Translations under genes and position numbers: made by a program
Origin: Pseudonocardia ammonioxydans
GTDB lineage: Bacteria > Actinomycetota > Actinomycetes > Mycobacteriales > Pseudonocardiaceae
Length of the DNA: 64,000 nt
Direction of reading: 5' to 3'
Assembly: GCF_900115005.1 (NCBI RefSeq)
Contig: NZ_FOUY01000014.1
Span: 62,001-126,000, forward strand
Notes under the pieces: generated by a model
The model's database searches: none
The model's input: the letters and a program-made list of their open reading frames with translations, nothing else
What the model was told of the DNA's origin: nothing
In this document: positions 8,894-18,578 of the stretch, one piece after another
How positions within the stretch are numbered: the first letter of the stretch is position 1
How the letters are laid out: every line of letters starts with the position of its first letter

Positions 8894-9829
8894 TCAGTCC
8901 CCGGCGGCCCCCAGGTGGGCGCGAATCAGGTCCGTCACCTGCGCCGGGTGCTCCTGCTGCGGGAAGTGGCCGGTCGCCGGCAGCGCGTGATGGGTGAACC
9001 CGGCGCCGGCGAACCGCCGGGTGCGGCGCATCGTCTCGTCGAGCACGCACGGGTCGTCGGCGCCGTGCACCTGCAACACCGGGACGCCGACGGGGCCGGC
9101 GACCGCCCGGGCGAACCGGCGGCCGTCCGAGCGGACCTGGGACCGCATCGCCCACCGGTAGTACTCGAGGCTGCAGTGCGCGACCGTGGAGATCCGGATC
9201 GCCTCCCGGTTCCGGGCGACCGTGTCGGCGAAGTCCGCGGTGGACGCCCAGTCCGTGCCCGCCCAGGCGCGCATGATCCGCCCGACCCGGGCGCCCTCGT
9301 CAGCACGCAGCGACCGCTCCGGCAGGCGCGGCAGCTGGAACCCGGCCATGTAGCGGCTGGCCCGGCCCTGACCGAGTGGGTCACGCAGCAGGGCGTCGCG
9401 CATCGTCGTGGGATGCGGGGCACCGAGGGCGGTCAGCGAGACCACCAGCCGGGGGTGCAGGGCCGCGACGCTCCAGCCGATCGCGGCGCCCCAGTCGTGC
9501 CCGACTACGTGGGCCCGCCGCTCCCCCAGCGCCCGGATCAGCCCGGCGCAGTCACCGGCGAGGGTCCAGAGGTCGTAGCCGCGCGGGGTCTTGTCGGTGT
9601 CGCCGTAGCCGCGCAGGTCGGGGGCGACGGCGTGGAACCCGGCGTCGCCCAGGGCGAGCAGCTGGTGGCGCCAGGTCCACCAGAACTCGGGGAAGCCGTG
9701 CAGCAGCACGACCAGCGGGCCTCCTGGCGGACCGTGCTCGGTGACGTGGATGCGGATCCCGTTGGCCGACACCGCACGGTGCGTCCACGGGCCCGGGACC
9801 CGCACGATCGCCGGATCCGGCGGCGGCAC
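8894..9829 (-). CDS. Alpha/beta hydrolase, epoxide hydrolase-like
   Basis: The 311-residue protein has the soluble epoxide hydrolase layout. HGFPEFWWTW supplies the HGxP oxyanion loop, DLRGYGDTDKP-type sequence follows, and VGHDWGAAIGW carries the nucleophilic aspartate of the GHDWG elbow. A helical lid with tyrosines lies around residues 150-230, then HGADDPCV holds the acid, and PATGHFPQQEHP holds the catalytic histidine. An Asp rather than Ser nucleophile favours epoxide hydrolase or haloalkane-dehalogenase chemistry over esterase activity. The GTG start at 9829 lies 18 bases past the stop of the upstream membrane-protein gene, so the two may be co-transcribed. The natural substrate is unknown. 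Confidence 0.85.
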   Translation of the reverse strand: MPPPDPAIVRVPGPWTHRAVSANGIRIHVTEHGPPGGPLVVLLHGFPEFWWTWRHQLLALGDAGFHAVAPDLRGYGDTDKTPRGYDLWTLAGDCAGLIRALGERRAHVVGHDWGAAIGWSVAALHPRLVVSLTALGAPHPTTMRDALLRDPLGQGRASRYMAGFQLPRLPERSLRADEGARVGRIMRAWAGTDWASTADFADTVARNREAIRISTVAHCSLEYYRWAMRSQVRSDGRRFARAVAGPVGVPVLQVHGADDPCVLDETMRRTRRFAGAGFTHHALPATGHFPQQEHPAQVTDLIRAHLGAAGD

Positions 9830-9847
9830 AGCCGTCTCCCGCGACCG

Positions 9848-10363
9848 TCAGCCCGCGGCGGCGTGCCGTCCGGACGGGCCGTCGGCCAGTTCCCGGACGT
9901 TGTCCTCGCTCCGGCCGCGCTGGGCCAGCACCTGGGCCGAGTCCTTCAGCGAGTCGATGGTCCGCTCCGGCTTACGGATCTTGCGGACGCGCAGGTAGCC
10001 GAGGAAACCGAAGATCCCGGCCACCAGCAACATGAACAGGAAGGTGATCCCGAACCCGGCCGCGCGGTTCAGCCACAGCGACAGGAACTCGGCCAGGGTG
10101 AAGAACAGGTAGAACAGGCTGAACAGCCCGATCACCGCGGCGATCACGAAGAAGACGCTGCCCTGCACGCCCTTCTTGACCTCGGCCGTGACCTCGGCCT
10201 TGGCGAGCTCCACCTCGGAGCGCACCAGGGTGGACAGGTGCGTGGTGACGTCCTTGGCGAGCGTGCCCAGCGACGCCTCGCGCGGTCCGGGCTCGGGCGT
10301 GAGCGGAATCGACGGCAGGACGGGCGGAACCTCCGCGTTGCCGGACTGGCTGTTGCTGGCCAC
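9848..10363 (-). CDS. Holin-X-type (Phage_holin_3_6) membrane protein
   Basis: This is a 171-residue protein common in actinobacterial chromosomes and not a sign of prophage. The family pattern is a soluble N-terminus, a helix ending in VRSEVELAKAEV, and two hydrophobic spans (VQGSVFFVIAAVIGLFSLFY and FGITFLFMLLVAGIFGFLGY). A basic helix with RKIRKPERTIDSLKD follows. The start is decided by spacing: AGGAGG lies only one base before an ATG at 10369 but seven before the GTG at 10363, so GTG is preferred. The molecular role is unknown; envelope association is inferred. Confidence 0.8.
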   Translation of the reverse strand: MASNSQSGNAEVPPVLPSIPLTPEPGPREASLGTLAKDVTTHLSTLVRSEVELAKAEVTAEVKKGVQGSVFFVIAAVIGLFSLFYLFFTLAEFLSLWLNRAAGFGITFLFMLLVAGIFGFLGYLRVRKIRKPERTIDSLKDSAQVLAQRGRSEDNVRELADGPSGRHAAAG

Positions 10364-10496
10364 CGTCATCCCTCCTGCGCCTCGGTCCCCGGTTCCTGTC
10401 CCCCGGACGGCCGTCGTTCGGTGAGTCGTCATCGTGCCATGCGTGCCCGGCACCTGCTCGGCTACGCCACGCCGACCCCGTCCGGACGATCGGCCC

Positions 10497-10931
10497 TCAC
10501 TCGTCCGGGCGTCCCCGGAGTTTCTTGATCCGGCCGCGGTGCGTCTTCGCCTCGAGCCGCCGGCGCTTCGAGCCGGCCGTCGGCCGGGTGGGACGCCGCG
10601 TGCGGGGGCCGGCCGCGGTCGCCTCGCCCAGGGTCGTCGCGAGCCGCTGCCGCGCCGCCTCCCGGTTGCGCAGCTGGCTGCGGTGCTCGGCGGCGGTGAT
10701 CGTGAGCACCCCCTCGACGAGCCGGTTCCGCAACCGCTCCAGCGCGCGTTCGCGCAGCTCGGCCGGGACGCTCGGGGACCCGGCGACGTCGAACGACAGC
10801 TCCACCCGGGAGTCCGTGGTGTTGACGCCCTGCCCGCCCGGCCCGGAGGCCCGGGAGAACCGCCATCGCAGTTCGCGCTCGGGGACCACGAATCCCCGCC
10901 GCACCTGCACTCCGCCGTCCGGACCGTCCAC
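10497..10931 (-). CDS. arfB: Peptidyl-tRNA hydrolase ArfB (ribosome rescue)
   Basis: The 144-residue protein carries a release-factor-like GGQ motif in SRASGPGGQGVNTTDSRVEL (GGQ at residues 32-34). A basic C-terminal tail, KRRRLEAKTHRGRIKK, is the part that sits in the empty mRNA channel of stalled ribosomes. ArfB frees peptides from ribosomes stalled without a stop codon. There is no separate codon-recognition domain, which distinguishes it from RF1/RF2. A GTG start at 10931 follows a TAGGGT hexamer closely, so the message may be leaderless. It stands alone between the holin-type gene and acsA. Confidence 0.92.
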   Translation of the reverse strand: MDGPDGGVQVRRGFVVPERELRWRFSRASGPGGQGVNTTDSRVELSFDVAGSPSVPAELRERALERLRNRLVEGVLTITAAEHRSQLRNREAARQRLATTLGEATAAGPRTRRPTRPTAGSKRRRLEAKTHRGRIKKLRGRPDE

Positions 10932-11003
10932 GATCCCGGGACCCTACTGCCGATATGCCGCCGGCCCCGGACGCACGCGCGCCCGGGGCCGGCGGGGCGG
11001 TCC

Positions 11004-12977
<1,974 letters not shown>

Positions 12978-13333
12978 GTCCTCGTGTCCTCCTCGACGCG
13001 GCGGTGAAACGGGCCTCGAACTGACGGCCACTGGCGCACTCCCATCGTGCGCGCACGTGTGCGCTCCGACGCTAGTGAACCCGGTCGCCGTCCGCACCGT
13101 CTGAGGGGTCAGGTGTGGACGAACCCACCCGGCCGGATCCGCCGTCACCGCAGGTCGGCGGGCCGGTTCGGGTCCGGGCCGTCGCCGAGGGGCGCGGAGG
13201 ACGGCCGACGGGCGGTCGTCCGGCGGTCGGCGAGCGGTTCACCCGGCCGGACCGTCGCTCCCGGACGGGAGGGAACCCGGCCTGCCGACGGGTCGCCACC
13301 CGACGGTGCGTCGTGGCTTGGCACGATGCCGCC
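12978..13333. other. Divergent promoter region between acsA and the Fic-like gene
   Basis: This 356-base stretch holds two divergent promoters. On the plus side a CACGAT hexamer at 13322-13327 sits seven bases before the ATG at 13334, suggesting a leaderless start. On the acsA side no promoter stands out. GTGCGCGCACGTGTGCGC near 13046 is a rough palindrome and could be a regulator site. No further gene is seen. Confidence 0.4.
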
Positions 13334-14086
13334 ATGGCCCGCACCTCGACCGACGACCCGCTCGCCCCGCTCGCGGAGCTGCCCGGCGTGCCCGAGGCGG
13401 TCGCCCGGGCCCGGGACGCGGCCACCGAGGTGCACAACCAGCCGGTGAACCGGCGGGGCTGGCCGGCGACGGCGGCCGAGGCTGCCCTGCGTGCGGCCCG
13501 GTCGTCGGCGGCGCTGGACGGGGCCCCGCTGGAGCCGGCGACCGCCGAGCACGTGTCCGACCCGGTCCTGGCGGGCGCGGTCCGGGTGGCCGACGAGCGC
13601 GCCAAGCTGCTCGAGGTGTGGCGCCGGGCCCCGCTGCAGGCGCTGGCCCGGGTGCACGTGCTCGCCGCGACCGACCTGGTGCCGGCCGCGTCCCACGAGA
13701 CCGAGCTGGGCCGGCCGCGCCCGGGGGCGTCGTCGCGGTTGTCGCTGCTCGCCGACCTGCTCGGGGGTGCGACGGGTGTGGCGGCACCGGTGCTGGTCGC
13801 GGTGGTGCACGGCGAGCTGCTGGCCCTGCGCCCGTTCGGCACCGCGGACGGGGTCGTCGCCCGCGCCGCCGCCCGGCTGACGGCCATGTCCACCGGCCTC
13901 GACCCGCGCGGGCTCTCGGTACCGGAGGTCGGGTTCCTGCGCCGCCCGGCCGAGTACCGCGACGCCGCCGCGGCGTTCGCGAGCGGGACCCCGGACGGCA
14001 TCGCCCGCTGGATCGTCCACACCTGCGCGGAGTGGGAGGCGGGTGGACGCGAGGGGCTGTCGATCGCGGCCGCCCAGTCGGGCTGA
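13334..14086 (+). CDS. Fic-fold protein with a degenerate catalytic motif
   Basis: The product is 250 residues. Several segments follow the Fic family in order: SSAALDGA at 57-64 resembles the inhibitory S-x-x-x-E-G helix, a long helical middle part follows, and then LRPFGTADGVVAR at 165-177 stands where active proteins have HPFx(D/E)GNGRxxR. After it comes LSVPEVGFLRRPAEYRDA, which matches the stretch after the Fic motif. The catalytic histidine is arginine here (R166) and the GNG core is lost. AMP transfer is therefore unlikely. Orthologues between acs and the HAD gene in other actinobacteria are often labelled oxidoreductase without basis. The function is unknown. Confidence 0.65.
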   Translation: MARTSTDDPLAPLAELPGVPEAVARARDAATEVHNQPVNRRGWPATAAEAALRAARSSAALDGAPLEPATAEHVSDPVLAGAVRVADERAKLLEVWRRAPLQALARVHVLAATDLVPAASHETELGRPRPGASSRLSLLADLLGGATGVAAPVLVAVVHGELLALRPFGTADGVVARAAARLTAMSTGLDPRGLSVPEVGFLRRPAEYRDAAAAFASGTPDGIARWIVHTCAEWEAGGREGLSIAAAQSG

Positions 14087-14105
14087 CCGGCGGGCCCGCA
14101 CATGA

Positions 14106-14141
14106 AACCGGGCGGAGCCCCCTCGGGGGCACCGCCCGGTT
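14106..14141 (+). terminator. Strong hairpin after the Fic-like gene
   Basis: AACCGGGCGG pairs with CCGCCCGGTT, and inside it GCCCCC pairs with GGGGGC around a TC-centred loop. It is nearly perfect over 15 base pairs and begins about 20 bases after the stop. Confidence 0.75.
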
Positions 14142-14698
14142 CGACGCGGGAACCGGGGTCCTGGCGTGCACTACGTGTCGTGCTGGGTGGCCTAGGCGCC
14201 CGGCGTCCCGGTGCGCAGGCCCACGACGACATGCCTCCCGCGGCGTGCTCGGCGCGGAGCACCCGGTTCCCGCGTACGGAGCCCGGACGGGGGAGGCGGG
14301 CTCTTCTCCTCCGAACCGCCCCTGGCCTGACCGGGGTCCGCGACTCCGTTCCTAGTCGTGCGGGTCCGCGGTGAGCAACCCTCGCACCGAGGTGCACCGG
14401 TTCAGCAGCGGTGGGTGACCGGATCCGGCCACGAAACGACCCGCGACGACGCCCGGACGGCGGTCGCGGCTCCGGCACCACGTGTGTGGCCGTCCGGGCA
14501 TCACCGCTGGTGGCAGCCGGTCGCGGGCGCGGCCCCGACGGACGTCGAGCCCGGCGGCCGGCACAGCGGACCCGACCGTCGACGGCTCGGTCGTGACCGG
14601 TTCCGACGGTCGGCAGCTCCGGCGTCACCGGCTCGGCGGTCACCGGCTCGGAGCCCCGGCTCCCTCGAGTCCTGGCTCCCCGGGGCCTGGTTCCGGAG
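14142..14698. other. 557-base stretch without a recognisable gene
   Basis: This lies between the terminator of the Fic-like gene and the stop of the HAD gene. Short open frames exist on both strands, but none has a ribosome site, conserved composition or recognisable protein. The stretch around 14280-14400 holds several short self-complementary segments, so a structured RNA is possible but unproven. Confidence 0.4.
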
Positions 14699-15658
14699 TC
14701 ACCTGCTCCGGCGCGTGGCGGCGACGCCGACGGCGAACGCCGCGAGGACACCGCCGGTCGCGGCCGCCCCGAGCAGGGCGGGGTTCCGGGCGACCCGCTC
14801 CCCGGCCCCGTCCCGACCGGTCCCCGGTCCACCGTGGGCCCGCCCGGGCCCGAACCGGTCGGAGACCCGGTCCCGGAGCCGGAACAGCCGGTCGCGCCGC
14901 GACGTCTCCCGGACGAACCCGAGCACCGGCCACCCGCGCTCCCGGGCGATCGCACGCAGCTCGCGGTCCGGGTTGACGACGGCCGGGGCGCCGACCACCT
15001 CGAGCAGCGGCAGATCGGTGATCGAGTCGGTGTAGGCGGCGCACCGCCCCAGGTCGAGGCCCGACTCCGCGGCGATCTGCCGCGCCGCCTCCGCCTTGCC
15101 GTCGCCGTAGCAGTAGAACTCGATCTCCCCGGCGTAGCGGCCGTCCTCGATCCGCATGGTCGTGGCGCGGAACCGCTCGATTCCGACCAGCTCCGCGATC
15201 GGCCCGACGACCTCCAGCCCCGACGCCGACAGCAGCACGATCTCGGCACCGTGTTCGCGGTGCCGCTCGATCAACCGCACCGCCTCCGGGTACACGAGCG
15301 GGCCGATCACCTCCTGTAGCGTCTCCGCGACGATCGCGCGGACCCGCTCGACCTCCCAGCCCTGGCAGATCAGCGTCAGCTGCCGGCGCAACGTGTCCAT
15401 CGTCGACGCGTCGGCCCCGGAGAACAGCAGCATGAGCTGTGCCCAGGCACCGCGGGCCACCGTGCCCCGGTCGATCAGACCGTGCCGGGCGAAGGTCCGG
15501 GCGAATGCCAGGGCGCTGGATCCGGCGATGATCGTGTTGTCGAGGTCGAGGAACACCGCCTGCGGCGCCGCCTCGGTCGCGGTGCCCGGCGGCGGGTCCA
15601 GCGGGGCGGGGGACGGTGGCACGACGGAGGGGCCGGTCGGGGCGGGGACGGCTGGCAC
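14699..15658 (-). CDS. HAD-IB family phosphatase (SerB-like)
   Basis: The 319-residue protein is a haloacid dehalogenase-fold hydrolase. Motif I is VFLDLDNTII (D38, D40), motif II is VLLSASGLEV, and motif III/IV is the lysine region YGDGKAEAA followed by YTDSITDLPLLE with its acidic pair. This is the subfamily that includes phosphoserine phosphatase. The first 32 residues are Pro/Ala-rich and not conserved; a later start is possible. The last 30 residues contain a hydrophobic helix (LLGAAATGGVLAAFAVGVA), so the protein may be membrane-anchored. Orthologues sit beside ssd and the 6C RNA in mycobacteria and streptomycetes and have been linked to morphology. The substrate is unknown. Confidence 0.88.
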   Translation of the reverse strand: MPAVPAPTGPSVVPPSPAPLDPPPGTATEAAPQAVFLDLDNTIIAGSSALAFARTFARHGLIDRGTVARGAWAQLMLLFSGADASTMDTLRRQLTLICQGWEVERVRAIVAETLQEVIGPLVYPEAVRLIERHREHGAEIVLLSASGLEVVGPIAELVGIERFRATTMRIEDGRYAGEIEFYCYGDGKAEAARQIAAESGLDLGRCAAYTDSITDLPLLEVVGAPAVVNPDRELRAIARERGWPVLGFVRETSRRDRLFRLRDRVSDRFGPGRAHGGPGTGRDGAGERVARNPALLGAAATGGVLAAFAVGVAATRRSR

Positions 15659-15925
15659 GCACCCCAGCGTGCCCGAACCGGCGCCCCGTCCGGCGCGCGG
15701 CCCGGGCCACCGTCGCGGCTCCCGCCACCTCCCGCGTCACGAACGGGCCCGCTCACCGATGCACGGAGTGATCGGCCCGGTACCGCCGGTCGCCCGTACG
15801 CGCTCACCGACGGCCACCGCGCGTCGCCCGGCCGGGGCGGCCGGGTACCCGCCGCCCGGAACCGGTCGGCGCAGGCCACGGTCCAGGTATGGGCGCGACA
15901 GCCGGATTCCGGCTACAGTTGGGTG

Positions 15926-16016
15926 AGCTCGGACCTGGTCCGGGCGGGTTCAGCTCGACCCCCCGGGGCTGAACCGACCGACGGCCCCCGCCAATCCCCC
16001 CTGGCGGGGGCCGTCC
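15926..16016 (+). ncRNA. 6C-type small RNA
   Basis: Two hairpins with C-rich loops stand in a row, as in the actinobacterial 6C RNA family. The first pairs GGTTCAGC (15948-15955) with GCTGAACC (15968-15975) around a loop containing CCCCC. The second pairs GACGGCCCCCGCCA (15980-15993) with TGGCGGGGGCCGTC (16002-16015) around the loop ATCCCCCC and serves as terminator. A TACAGT hexamer at 15915-15920 puts the 5' end near 15926, giving about 90 bases, close to the length known for the mycobacterial RNA. The location between the HAD gene and ssd is the same as for M. tuberculosis B11. Family members base-pair through the C loops with G-rich translation starts; targets here are not known. Confidence 0.88.
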
Positions 16017-16058
16017 TCATGTGCAGCCCCGTCCGACTCTGCTCGGCCGCCAGCGCTC

Positions 16059-16115
16059 CTCGGTCGGCACCGCGCACCTCGGTCGGCACCGCACTCCTCG
16101 GTCGGCACCGCGCTC
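16059..16115 (+). repeat. Three tandem copies of a 19-base unit
   Basis: CTCGGTCGGCACCGC recurs exactly at 16059, 16078 and 16097, with a period of 19. The four closing bases of each unit vary (GCAC, ACTC, GCTC). The units contain no strong internal palindrome. They lie between the 6C RNA terminator and ssd, in the likely ssd promoter region. Confidence 0.85.
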
Positions 16116-16332
16116 AGCCCGGGCCTCGCCGGTCGTCCCGGACGCGGCCGGGCGGGCGCGGATCCTGCCACTCCGGTCCGACATCTCCCGCGCGCACCGG
16201 AGCATCCATCCACAGGAACGCCGGTTGTCCACGAGTTGTCCACAGGCGGGCAACTCGTCGCGGCGACGGGCCTCGCCGGCCGCACGCTCGACACCGGGGC
16301 CCGCATCGGCGGGCCGGTGGGAGGTGGAGGCG

Positions 16333-17424
16333 ATGGACCGGCGGTGCCTGATCGTGGCCGAGGACCCGGACCTGCTGGACGCGCTGCTGCGCCTCGCGGC
16401 CGCGGCCGACATGGACACCCAGCGTGCGGCCGACGCGGCGGACGCCCGGCGGGCCTGGGCCCGGGCACCGGTCGTCCTGCTCGACCGCGCCGGCGCCGCC
16501 CGGTGCGGGGCCGCCGGGTTCCCCCGTCGCGAGTCGGTGGTGACCGTGGTGTCCGGCGAACCGGAGGCCGAGGACTGGCGCGCCGCCGTGGCGCTCGGCG
16601 CCGACCGGGTCGTGCAGCTCCCGCACGGCGAGGCCGGTCTCGCCGGGATGCTGGCCGACGTCCGGGAACGGGCCGGTGCCGGCAGCCGGCCCGGGCGGGT
16701 CCTCACCGTCGTCGGCGGCTCCGGCGGCGCGGGCGCATCGGTGCTGGCGACCGCGGTGGCCGTCGCCGCCGCCCGGGCCGGCTCCGCGGCACTGCTGGTC
16801 GACTGCGACCCGCTCGGTGGCGGGCTGGACCTGCTCGTCGGCCTGGAGCAGGAGGACGGTCTGCGCTGGCCCGAGCTCGCGGTCGGTGACGGCCGGGTGC
16901 GGGCGGCGTCGTTGCACGCGGCGCTCCCTCGGGCCACGGCCGGCCGGGCGGTGCTGTCGGTGCTGTCCTGCGCCCGGTCCCCGCACGGTCCGGAACCGGC
17001 CGCGGTCACCGCGGTGCTCGACGCCGGGCGGCGGGCCGGCGGGACGGTGATCTGCGACCTGCCCCGCTACCCGACCGACGCCGCGATCGCCGCGCTGGGC
17101 ACGGCCGACCTCACGGTGCTGCTGATCCCGTCCGCGTTGCGCGCAAGTGCTGCCGCCGCCCGGGTCGCCGAGGTCCTCGCCGAGCACGCCCGGCACGTCG
17201 AGCTCGTCGTCCGCGGCCCGTCCCCGGGCGGCATCACCCCGGACCAGGTCGCCGCGTCGCTCGGACTGCCGCTGCTGCTCGCGATGCGCCCACAGCGCGA
17301 CCTCGCCGCCGCACTCGAACGGGGCCGCACCCCCGGCTCCGGCCGCGGTCCGCTCGCCGCCGCGGCCCACACCGTGCACGAGCGCCTCCACACAGCCGGC
17401 GCACCCGCCCGGGCCGCGTCGTGA
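16333..17424 (+). CDS. ssd: Septum-site-determining protein / CpaE-like ATPase of the Tad locus
   Basis: The 363-residue protein has a receiver-like N-terminal domain (about 1-110, beginning CLIVAEDPDLLDALLRLAAA) and a MinD/ParA-type ATPase domain. The P-loop reads VVGGSGGAGASVLATAVAV, a deviant Walker A lacking the usual lysine pair. The same substitution is known in actinobacterial Ssd proteins, so it is a family trait. LLVDCDPLGGGLDLLVG is the Walker A' aspartate region. In pilus loci CpaE helps localise the machine; in mycobacteria Ssd affects septum placement. The start could be ATG 16333 or GTG 16324. It overlaps tadA by GTGA and heads the operon. Confidence 0.9.
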   Translation: MDRRCLIVAEDPDLLDALLRLAAAADMDTQRAADAADARRAWARAPVVLLDRAGAARCGAAGFPRRESVVTVVSGEPEAEDWRAAVALGADRVVQLPHGEAGLAGMLADVRERAGAGSRPGRVLTVVGGSGGAGASVLATAVAVAAARAGSAALLVDCDPLGGGLDLLVGLEQEDGLRWPELAVGDGRVRAASLHAALPRATAGRAVLSVLSCARSPHGPEPAAVTAVLDAGRRAGGTVICDLPRYPTDAAIAALGTADLTVLLIPSALRASAAAARVAEVLAEHARHVELVVRGPSPGGITPDQVAASLGLPLLLAMRPQRDLAAALERGRTPGSGRGPLAAAAHTVHERLHTAGAPARAAS

Positions 17425-18578
17425 ACCCGCTGGTCGACCGGGTCCGTGCCCGCCTCGCCGATGCCGGCGGCGGGACCGGGCCCGCCGCCGTCGCCGCCGC
17501 GGTCCGCGCCGAGTCCGGCGGGGTCGCCTCCGATCTCGACGTGCTGGCCGCGTTGCGGACGCTGCGCCAGGAGTTCACCGGCGCCGGTCCGCTCGATGCG
17601 CTGCTGCGCGACCCGGCCACCACCGACGTGCTGGTCACCGCGCCGGACGCGGTCTGGGTCGACCGCGGCGACGGGCTGCGGCGGACCACCGTCACGTTCG
17701 CGGACGAGGCCGCGGTCCGCCGGCTCGCCCAGCGCCTGGCGCTCGCCGCCGGGCGGCGGCTCGACGACGCGAGCCCGTGTGTCGACGGCCGGCTCGCCGA
17801 TGCCGGGGTCCGGCTGCACGCCGTGCTGCCTCCGGTGGCCGCCGGCGGGACCGCGATCTCCCTGCGGGTGCTGCGTCCCGCGAGCCACGACCTGACCGCC
17901 TTGCGCCGCAGCGGTACGTTCGACGCCGCCGGGGAGACATTGCTGCGCGCGATCGTCGCCGCCCGGCTCGCGGTGCTCGTCGCCGGCGGGACGGGCAGTG
18001 GCAAGACCACCGTGCTCAACGCACTCCTCGGCGCGGTCGACCCCGGCGAGCGCCTGGTCACCGTCGAGGACGCCGAGGAGCTCCGTCCCCGGCACCCGCA
18101 CGTCGTCCGGCTCGTCGCACGGCCGCCGAACATCGAGGGCTCCGGCGGTGTGCCGCTGCGCGAGCTCGTCCGGCAGGCGCTGCGGATGCGGCCGGACCGG
18201 CTCGTGGTCGGCGAGGTCCGCGGCGCGGAGGTCGGGGACCTCCTCGCCGCGATGAACACCGGACACGACGGTGGCGCGTGCACCGTCCACGCCAACTCGG
18301 TGCGCGAGATCCCGGCGCGGATGCGCGCGCTCGCCGGGCTGGGCGGGATGTCCCCGGCCGCGCTCGACGGTCAGCTCACCGCCGCCGTGCAGGTGGTGCT
18401 GCAGATGCGCAGGCGTCCCGGCGCCGGCCGGGTGCTGGACGAGATCGGGGTGTTGCGCCGTGGCGACGGCGGTGGCCCGGCCGTCGCGGCCGCCTGGACG
18501 CGGAGCGACGGACCCGGCCCCGGTCTGGACGAGCTGCGCACCCTGTTGCACGAGCGCGGGGTCGGTGCGCCGTGCTGA
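17421..18578 (+). CDS. tadA: TadA/CpaF-type secretion ATPase
   Basis: This is the motor ATPase of the Tad/Flp pilus. The 385-residue protein has an N-terminal domain (about 1-150) with FTGAGPLDALLRDPATTDVL and a C-terminal hexamer-forming ATPase domain. The Walker A box is AGGTGSGKTTVLNAL (K195). EDAEELRP is the Asp box region, LVVGEVRGAEVGDLLAAM the Walker B region, and TGHDGGACTVHANS the His box. All key residues are present, in contrast to Ssd upstream. The start overlaps the ssd stop by four bases and the stop overlaps the tadB start by seven, so translation is tightly coupled. Confidence 0.95.
   Translation: MNPLVDRVRARLADAGGGTGPAAVAAAVRAESGGVASDLDVLAALRTLRQEFTGAGPLDALLRDPATTDVLVTAPDAVWVDRGDGLRRTTVTFADEAAVRRLAQRLALAAGRRLDDASPCVDGRLADAGVRLHAVLPPVAAGGTAISLRVLRPASHDLTALRRSGTFDAAGETLLRAIVAARLAVLVAGGTGSGKTTVLNALLGAVDPGERLVTVEDAEELRPRHPHVVRLVARPPNIEGSGGVPLRELVRQALRMRPDRLVVGEVRGAEVGDLLAAMNTGHDGGACTVHANSVREIPARMRALAGLGGMSPAALDGQLTAAVQVVLQMRRRPGAGRVLDEIGVLRRGDGGGPAVAAAWTRSDGPGPGLDELRTLLHERGVGAPC

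Noticed and set aside
9848..10363. Holin-type protein as a prophage sign
   Set aside because: This holin family is a normal chromosomal actinobacterial protein, and no phage structural, integrase or lysis genes are near.
16333..17424. Missing Walker A lysine in Ssd as a sign of decay
   Set aside because: The GGxGGAGAS loop is the usual form in actinobacterial Ssd proteins, so it is a family trait.
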